Assembly: GCA_910574935.1 (NCBI GenBank)
Contig: CAJTCU010000004.1
Location: 183,154-247,153, forward strand
From: Oscillospiraceae bacterium
GTDB lineage: Bacteria; Bacillota; Clostridia; Oscillospirales; Acutalibacteraceae
Direction of reading: 5' to 3'
Length of the DNA stretch: 64,000 bases
Shown: positions 59,316 through 64,000 of the stretch, one piece after another
Position numbering within the stretch: position 1 is the first letter of the stretch
Layout of the letters: the number at the start of each line of letters is the position of its first letter
Translations under genes and position numbers: made by a program
The notes under the pieces: model-generated
The model's input: the letters and a program-made list of their open reading frames with translations, nothing else
What the model was told of the DNA's origin: nothing
Database searches by the model: none

Positions 59316-59344
59316 TTGACAAACTTCCACTGGCATGCTATAAT
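59316..59344 (+). promoter_or_regulatory. Perfect consensus promoter of a small RNA
   Basis: TTGACA (59316-59321), 17-bp spacer ending in TGC, TATAAT (59339-59344): 12/12 match plus an extended -10. It points away from the helicase gene and starts within its 5' leader region. Confidence 0.9.
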
Positions 59345-59350
59345 GCAATT

Positions 59351-59411
59351 GCCTAGTGACTTTGTGCCCTTTTCCGGTGGGTTATTTCCCCCGGGAGAGG
59401 GCATTTTTTTG
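59351..59411 (+). ncRNA. Small RNA of about 60 nt, divergent from the helicase gene
   Basis: From the predicted start near 59351 to the end of the T-run at 59410 there is almost only a strong terminator stem: TGCCCT (59365-59370) with AGGGCA (59398-59403) and CCGG-T-GGG with CCC-CCGG inside, loop TTATTT, followed by seven T. No ribosome site or ORF fits. It could be a copy-control RNA or regulate a nearby message; no family is recognised. Confidence 0.65.
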
Positions 59412-59415
59412 TTAT

Positions 59416-59870
59416 ACCAGCGCAAGCGCTGGACCATTAGTCGCGGAGGCGTTCGCTCCGGCTCACTCGCCGGTGGTAACCGCCAGCATAGCCAGCGCGT
59501 TCTTCTGGGGGCTTCCGGCAACGTGACGTTGCATCCAATGTCGCGGAGGCGTTCGCTCCGGCTCACTCGCCGCCGATAACTTCTAGCCCAGCCAGCGCGG
59601 ACAGAGGTCACACACCGCCGAAGGGGACGGGGCCCGTATTGGCTCAAGCAAAAAAAGAACGAGTTGCGCCGGAAGCGTCCAGAGGAACGTGTTGGCTGGG
59701 CTGGCCGTTCGCACTGGCGAGTGAGCCGGAGCGAACGACTCCGCGACTAATGATGCAACGCTTGCGTTGCCGCGCTGGCTATGCTGGCGGTTCACACTGG
59801 CGAGGGCGCAGCTTTGCCCGCCTCCGCGACTAATGGTCCAGCGCTTGCGCTGGGCGCTGGGCGCTGGGGG
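59416..59870. repeat. REP-like modular repeat array 3
   Basis: Hairpins CCAGCGC-AA-GCGCTGG (59416-59432 region), GCAACGT-G-ACGTTGC, GCAACGC-TT-GCGTTGC (about 59755) and CCAGCGC-TT-GCGCTGG (about 59837), with the TAGTCGCGG tail in both senses and the same cassettes as arrays 1 and 2. It contains the right arm of the 137-bp inverted repeat. Confidence 0.85.
59540..59676 (-). repeat. Right arm of the perfect 137-bp inverted repeat
   Basis: Reverse complement of 56939-57075. Beyond the arm the flanks remain related in modules but are no longer identical, so the perfect block is distinct from the background repeats. Confidence 0.88.
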
Positions 59871-59905
59871 TATAATATAGGTTTTCTTACTATCCCCTAC
59901 TATTC

Positions 59906-59934
59906 ATCATATACTAGAACAAACGTTTTGTCAA
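59906..59934 (-). promoter_or_regulatory. Leftward promoter with palindrome, upstream of array 3
   Basis: Minus-strand TTGACA (59934-59929), 17-bp spacer, TATGAT (59911-59906). The -35/spacer carries ACAAA-CG-TTTTGT, a near-palindrome that could be an operator. It would transcribe through array 3 towards the helicase gene about 600 bases away. The stretch 59935-60218 otherwise has only the terminator at 60081-60107. Confidence 0.6.
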
Positions 59935-60080
59935 GGGGGTTTGCGAAATTTCTCCCTGGCAGGAAACTTTTTTTACGCCTCGCCTGGGCTTGGAACCCGC
60001 GCTGGCCGCGCCCCCCCACCGCCTGGAACATACCCTGCCCCCGCCAGCGCGGGAGAAAGCCCTTTTCTATAAAAATACAA

Positions 60081-60107
60081 TAAAAAAAGCGCGGCAAGCC
60101 GCGCTTT
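60081..60107 (-). terminator. Terminator of the GGDEF-PilZ operon
   Basis: Minus-strand AAAGCGCGGC / GCCGCGCTTT stem with TT loop followed by TTTTATTG, about 110 bases past the PilZ stop. Confidence 0.85.
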
Positions 60108-60218
60108 GGGGTTGGTGTTTTGGCAGCACCGCACAAAAATTTTGCGCAGGATGCACAAGAGTGCGCCATAGATTCCCCCCCTTCCATGGTTTCGTCAGGG
60201 GGGCAGATTCTCCGGCGG

Positions 60219-60908
60219 TTAGGCCCGCCCCTTTTTTTGGCGCTGGGCCGCAAAAATATTCTTTGTAATCTGCTCCTGGTCCGCCTCGGTCATTCCGATG
60301 AACCGGCACCCGTATTCAAATTTGCCAGGGTCTTTCTCAATGACGCGGACAACCTGCGCAAAAAGCGCCGACTCTGGCCTGTCCTCCAGCAGCCTGACCT
60401 TTAGCAGGAACTTATCGCCCTCGTGGCACCGCTCCCCCGCGCTGACCCTGGCCCCGCCCACGCTGATATTCAGCAGCTTGCAGGGCTTTTCCCCCATCTC
60501 CAGGCCGCTGAACGTTGCCATTGTGGCCTCGCGGTTGATTTCCAGGCGGAAAAAGGCCCGGTCGTTGCCCACGTGGACCACGGTCAGCTCTTCTGCCCGC
60601 CATATATGCTGGGGGCCGGGGGTGATGATGCCCTCCATGCTGACCGCTTTTCTCTCATAATCGCTGTATCCCCGAATCTTGGCGCGGATGGACTCCGCCT
60701 CTTCCCGAATTTCGGATTCAGAATACTGGTGCAGCTCTGCTTGATCTCCCTGCGGGTTAAGCAGCTTTGCCACAAAAAGGAACTGCCCCGGGTCCGTTGT
60801 CACTTCCACCCGCATCCCGGAATAAACCGAAAGTTCCCCCCGCGCCGCTTCGCTTTCTTGCGGCGGCTGCGCTTTCTCTTTCTTTTTGAAAAGGTCCAGT
60901 AACCCCAC
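60219..60908 (-). CDS. PilZ-domain c-di-GMP-binding protein
   Basis: The 229-residue product has an N-terminal YcgR-like region and a C-terminal PilZ domain with NREATM and NISVGGARV, corresponding to the RxxxR and (D/N)xSxxG c-di-GMP contacts; the first motif is imperfect (R-LEIN-R). It starts at GTG 60908 after GAGGAATATC and follows the diguanylate cyclase gene by 42 bases, so enzyme and receptor are likely made together. The downstream target (motility or surface) is unknown. Confidence 0.85.
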   Translation of the reverse strand: MGLLDLFKKKEKAQPPQESEAARGELSVYSGMRVEVTTDPGQFLFVAKLLNPQGDQAELHQYSESEIREEAESIRAKIRGYSDYERKAVSMEGIITPGPQHIWRAEELTVVHVGNDRAFFRLEINREATMATFSGLEMGEKPCKLLNISVGGARVSAGERCHEGDKFLLKVRLLEDRPESALFAQVVRVIEKDPGKFEYGCRFIGMTEADQEQITKNIFAAQRQKKGRA

Positions 60909-60950
60909 GATATTCCTCCCCGCTGTTCTGGTTTTTTTCCAGCGCCTAAT

Positions 60951-61871
60951 TTATCGCTCCTCCCGCAGCTGTTTCAGCGTTTCATCGGCCCAAACAACCC
61001 GGTTCCGGCCGCTTTTTTTGGCGTCATACAGCATGGTGTCCGCAATTTTAACGTAAAAGTCGTAGTCGTTCCCCCGCTCGGGGATTACCGTGACCCCCCC
61101 GATGCTGACGGTGACCCACTGGGCCACCGAAGGGTTGTGGGAAATGCGCAGGTTTTCTACCTGGAGACGAATTTTTTGCAAATACCCAAAAATTTTCTGG
61201 GAAGAGTCGCCCATTACCAGGGCCACAAACTCTTCGCCGCCGTACCGGGCCAAAAAGTCTGTGCTGCGCTGTAAGTAAGAAGCGGCCGTTTGCGCCACGG
61301 CGGCAATCACTTTATCCCCGGCGGGATGGCCAAAGGTATCGTTATACACCTTGAAGCGGTCGATGTCAAACATACAGATGGAGATGGGAACGCCCAGCCG
61401 GATTGCCTCGCTCCACATAACGGCGCTGCGCTGTTCATACCCGCGCCGGTTGGCGACCCCTGTAAGCTGGTCGGTCAGGGACTGCCGCTCGATCTGCCTG
61501 CGGTAGCGGTACAGCTTCACGTGGGTATTCACCCTTGCCTGCACGATCAGGGGGTCGAAGGGCTTTGTAATATAGTCCACCGCCCCCAAAACAAGCCCCC
61601 GCCGCTCGTCTGCCACGCCAGACAAGCTGGTAATCAATATCACCGGGACGCTTTGCGTAATAATTTCCTCCTGGAGCTTTTTTAAAAGGGTAAAGCCGTC
61701 CATGCCCGGCATCACCACATCCAGCAAAATCAGCGAAAAGTTTTCATCACTGGCCCAGCGCAGCCCATCTTCCGCTTTTTGCGCCACGGTAATGTCGTAC
61801 TCGTCCTCCAAAATTGCTTTTAGCCGGGCCGCCTGCACAACACTATCGTCTACAATCAAAATTTTTTCCAT
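60951..61871 (-). CDS. Response regulator-type diguanylate cyclase (REC-GGDEF)
   Basis: Synthesises c-di-GMP from GTP. The 306-residue product has a receiver domain (D8, D9, phospho-acceptor D51, K103) and a GGDEF domain with active-site GGEEF at 211-215 and an inhibitory I-site RSTD at 202-205, five residues upstream. So it should be catalytically competent and product-inhibited. ATG at 61871 follows GAGGA; a GTG 15 bases upstream is alternative. No cognate histidine kinase is linked. Confidence 0.92.
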   Translation of the reverse strand: MEKILIVDDSVVQAARLKAILEDEYDITVAQKAEDGLRWASDENFSLILLDVVMPGMDGFTLLKKLQEEIITQSVPVILITSLSGVADERRGLVLGAVDYITKPFDPLIVQARVNTHVKLYRYRRQIERQSLTDQLTGVANRRGYEQRSAVMWSEAIRLGVPISICMFDIDRFKVYNDTFGHPAGDKVIAAVAQTAASYLQRSTDFLARYGGEEFVALVMGDSSQKIFGYLQKIRLQVENLRISHNPSVAQWVTVSIGGVTVIPERGNDYDFYVKIADTMLYDAKKSGRNRVVWADETLKQLREER

Positions 61872-61939
61872 ACGCGTGTTCCTCACTCTATTTACTGAAA
61901 CCGCCCCCTGACCACTTTCTTTTTGCCCTGCTGTTTGGG

Positions 61940-62285
61940 CCGCTTATCCAGCCGGGTGGCCCCCCGCATAATCTAGCCGGGTAGCCAGCCGCGTAATCTA
62001 GCCGCGTAGCCAGCCGCTAACCAGCCGGGTAGCCCCCCGCATAATCTAGCCGCGTAGCCAGCCGCATACTAGCCGCGCGCCCAGCCACTAACCAGCCGGG
62101 TAGCCCCCCGCATAATCTAGCCGCGTAGCTAGCCGCATACTAGCCGCGCGCCCAGCCACTAACCAGCCGGGTAGCCCCCCGCATAATCTAGCCGCGTAGA
62201 CAGCCGCATACTAGCCGCGCGCCCAGCCGCTAACCAGCCGGGTAGCCCCCCGCATAATCTAGCCGCGTAGCCAGCCATGTAACCA
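61940..62285. repeat. 71-bp tandem repeat array between GGDEF and TetR genes
   Basis: The block CATAATCTAGCCGCGTAG starts at 62040, 62111, 62182 and 62253, exactly 71 bp apart, preceded by a more degenerate unit. Each unit is itself made of (C/T)AGCCG-N-type decamers (CCAGCCGGGTAG, CTAGCCGCGTAG, CCAGCCACTAA). Since 71 is not a multiple of three and TAG occurs in all frames, it is non-coding. Units differ at only a few bases. The flanks, 61872-61939 and 62286-62422, show nothing else. Confidence 0.9.
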
Positions 62286-62422
62286 CCTGTGTACCAGCCG
62301 CGCGATATTGGAAGAACCGTCCGGCCTTTTCACCCCCCGCGCTCCCCCAGGCGCGGTCTTTGACCCCGGGAAGTAGTGAACGTTTATTACTATGATAACG
62401 CGGATAAGCGCCAAACCATTTT

Positions 62423-63085
62423 TCAGCGGTACGTTTCTCGTTTCTCCTCCAGGGGGGAAAGTTGGTCCGGCTGCAAATAGCCGCTAAGCCCCGTGGCCAA
62501 CAGCTGAAAGACGGCGTCCTCGGTCTCCTGCTGGTTGGGCAGGGTTCCCTCGATCACATATTTTGCGTACAGAACGGTTGTCGTGAGGACATGAAACCAC
62601 AACAAATCCTGATGGAGCCGGTCCAGGCCTGAAAACGCCTTTTTGAACACGTGGACGGTTCCCAGAAAGGACTTGAAATGATCCGCGTCCCGGCTTTTGA
62701 CATACTTGGAGAAAAACGCGCTATCCCGGAAGCGGTGATAAAAAATCGTTTCGTCCGGGTGGGACGTCCAAAACCGGAAATAGGGCAGCCACAGTTTTTT
62801 GATGGCGCCCAGAAGGTCTGTATGCCCACCCAGAGGGTGGAACTTTAAATGTTCAAAAAGCGCCGCCACCTGCTGGTCCACATGCTTAAAGCACTCTATC
62901 AGCAGGTGTTCCTTGCCATCAAAGTGACGGTAAATGGCCCCAGATGAAACGCCCGCCAGCTCGCTAACGTTCTGAATCCGCACCCCTTCCAGGCCATAAC
63001 GCCGCACGGCCCGCAGGGTCGCAAGAATAATTCGTGTTTTGGTGTTTTCCAGAGTAATCCCTTCCCTCCCATACACAAGTACCAT
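62423..63085 (-). CDS. TetR/AcrR-family transcriptional regulator
   Basis: The 220-residue product has a TetR N-terminal HTH (SELAGVSSGAIYRHFDGKEHLLIECF, about residues 41-66) and a helical C-terminal ligand domain. ATG at 63085 follows AGGAAAC. It has a good promoter and no adjacent operon partner; the 71-bp repeats lie just downstream. Target genes are unknown. Confidence 0.9.
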   Translation of the reverse strand: MVLVYGREGITLENTKTRIILATLRAVRRYGLEGVRIQNVSELAGVSSGAIYRHFDGKEHLLIECFKHVDQQVAALFEHLKFHPLGGHTDLLGAIKKLWLPYFRFWTSHPDETIFYHRFRDSAFFSKYVKSRDADHFKSFLGTVHVFKKAFSGLDRLHQDLLWFHVLTTTVLYAKYVIEGTLPNQQETEDAVFQLLATGLSGYLQPDQLSPLEEKRETYR

Positions 63086-63111
63086 GTTTCCTGTCGCCTG
63101 CTTACAAAGAA

Positions 63112-63140
63112 ATTATATCCTATTTTGCTCCTTTTGGCAA
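63112..63140 (-). promoter_or_regulatory. Promoter of the TetR gene
   Basis: Minus-strand TTGCCA (63140-63135), 17-bp spacer, TATAAT (63117-63112), about 27 bases before the ATG. The gap up to 63375 shows no gene. Confidence 0.8.
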
Positions 63141-63375
63141 TACTTTTTCGTGGATTCCTTCCCATACCGCCACGATTCAGCAATGTGGCCAAATGGCCCA
63201 GAAGCTTCTTTGCAGCAAAACCGGGAAAGGGCTTGCGACAAAAAACCCCTGCCCGGTTCTTTTCCTTTCAAACAGCCCCCTGGCCCCACGGTGGAATTTC
63301 CGCTGGACCCCCCAAAGGCCGCAGCCCCCCCTCTGCCCGGCGGATTCGATGGTTTCCCCCCCAGGCTGGCCGCCT

Positions 63376-63900
63376 TTACAGAATCTCCCCTTCCAGAATC
63401 TTTTGAGCCGCCTGTCCTTTTGTAACGCCGTGGTTCATGGCCAGTTTTTCCAAATGCCGGTGGGCCTGGGGTTCATCCATGCCGCAGGATTCGATCAGAA
63501 TCCACTTGGCCCGGTTTACCAGGCGTATTTCCGCCATCTTCTCCTCCAGGGAAAGGGTCCTCTTTTCCACCTGCCGCAGCTTTTCCCGGGCGCTCACCAT
63601 CCATCGAAGGGCCTGGTCCATGCCGGGCCTGGACAGGGGTTTTCCCAGGGTGAACACCCCGTGTATCGCGGTTCTGGCGTAGGCCTCTCCCCAGAGCTCC
63701 GCCCGGACCATCAGTACCACCACCCTTTCCCGGGACCCGCTAATATCCACGGCAAACCCCAGCCCGGCGCCGTCTGGAAGGGGCGAGTTCACCAGCACAA
63801 AATCAAAGGCCCTGTCCGCAAGCAGCCCCCGCCCCTGGCTGATGCTTTTGGCAAAGCAGGTGTGGGCCCGGAATACGCCGGGTAAAACCCCCAGCAGCGC
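63376..63900 (-). pseudogene. ANTAR-domain response regulator, apparently lacking its start
   Basis: The frame gives a receiver-like part (LLGVLPGVFRAHTCF, RAFDFVLVNSPLPDG, LGKPLSRPGMDQALRWM) and a C-terminal ANTAR RNA-binding domain (EIRLVNRAKWILIESCGMDEPQAHRHLEKLAM). ANTAR proteins bind dual hairpins and act as antiterminators, often for nitrogen genes. The frame has no usual start: upstream of about 63900 the sequence instead matches glutamine synthetase in another frame. An ATG-like GTG/CTG start inside (near 63798) would remove most of the receiver. Confidence 0.7.
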
Positions 63901-64000
63901 CCCAGTTTTTCCGCCGCTTCCACCGCCCTTTGCAGAAGCCGCCGGGTATCGCCGGGGAAGTCTGTTCCGTCGGGCAGGCTTATGCCGCTGAACATGCGCA
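63895..64000 (-). pseudogene. glnA: Glutamine synthetase N-terminal fragment at window edge
   Basis: In the minus frame, RMFSGISLPDGTDFPGDTRR followed by LLQRAVEAAEKLG resembles the glutamine synthetase stretch that reads ARxxCDxxxPDGxPFxGDPR..L.RA...A...G. The match stops at AEKLG, about position 63900, and the frame closes within 25 codons without the following NVGPE-like motif. It runs off the right edge, so its upstream part is unseen. Confidence 0.6.

Noticed and set aside
58258..59319. 353-codon plus-strand frame opposite the helicase gene
   Set aside because: The minus frame has Walker A and SF3 motifs; the plus frame resembles nothing.
61940..62285. CRISPR array
   Set aside because: Units are contiguous 71-bp repeats without unique spacers, and no cas genes are present.
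1..64000. tRNA, rRNA, tmRNA, RNase P or SRP RNA genes
   Set aside because: I looked for conserved tRNA T-arm and other RNA signatures by eye and saw none; a covariance search would be needed to exclude them fully.

Overview
The window looks like a chromosomal segment of a GC-rich, spore-forming, strictly anaerobic Firmicute, most likely an Oscillospirales/Ruminococcaceae clostridium. Supporting features are the mraZ-rsmH pair, an rpsP-khpA-rimM-trmD ribosome operon, DnaD/DnaI primosome genes, HPr with both its His and Ser phosphorylation sites, spore maturation genes spmA/spmB, a Rex-adhE fermentation operon and two kinds of [FeFe] hydrogenase with all three maturases. Promoters are of the sigma-A type, often with a 17-bp spacer. 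The species cannot be named from sequence alone.

Layout. Bases 1-33500 are almost all on the minus strand: rsmH (cut by the left edge) and mraZ with its operator; a coiled-coil protein, coaD, a methyltransferase, rsmD and uvrC; HPr; the SRP/ribosome-maturation operon (ylxM-ffh-VOC-rpsP-khpA-rimM-trmD); dnaD-dnaI; a hydrogenase maturation cluster (TM1266-like regulator, hydE, a nucleotidyltransferase-like gene, hydG, three small genes, hydF); spmAB; a MurNAc-6-P recycling operon (murQ, kinase, murR) with pepV opposite; degV with a frameshifted DUF2752 gene; a zinc alcohol dehydrogenase; and rex-adhE-kinase. Bases 33700-36000 carry murC and a HAD phosphatase on the plus strand. Bases 36400-43900 (minus) hold an AraC regulator, a monomeric [FeFe] hydrogenase, a SpoIIE-type phosphatase, a sensory PAS-containing [FeFe] hydrogenase, a [2Fe-2S] protein and a MATE pump. 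Bases 44200-56500 are mostly plus strand: an esterase, nth, a PatB-type lyase, RNase H (minus) and a four-gene MacAB-like efflux operon with long low-complexity tails.

The right end (56489-64000) is accessory. Modular palindromic repeats and a perfect 137-bp inverted repeat flank a 49-residue ORF, a P4-type helicase and a very small, well-formed RNA gene with its own consensus promoter and terminator. Beyond it are a diguanylate cyclase-PilZ pair, a 71-bp tandem repeat, a TetR regulator and an apparent glnA'/ANTAR deletion junction.

Functional links. The hydrogenase maturases (13.8-19.8 kb) would serve the hydrogenases at 37.5-41.9 kb. A 20-bp palindrome, ATCGATA-N6-TAYCGAT, lies at both the rex-adhE and the hydrogenase operon promoters, suggesting shared redox control. 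Four families of short mobile or palindromic repeats are scattered through the intergenic regions: a 165-bp TA-flanked MITE, a 248-296-bp element with hairpin tandem repeats, and two REP-like families with covarying stems.
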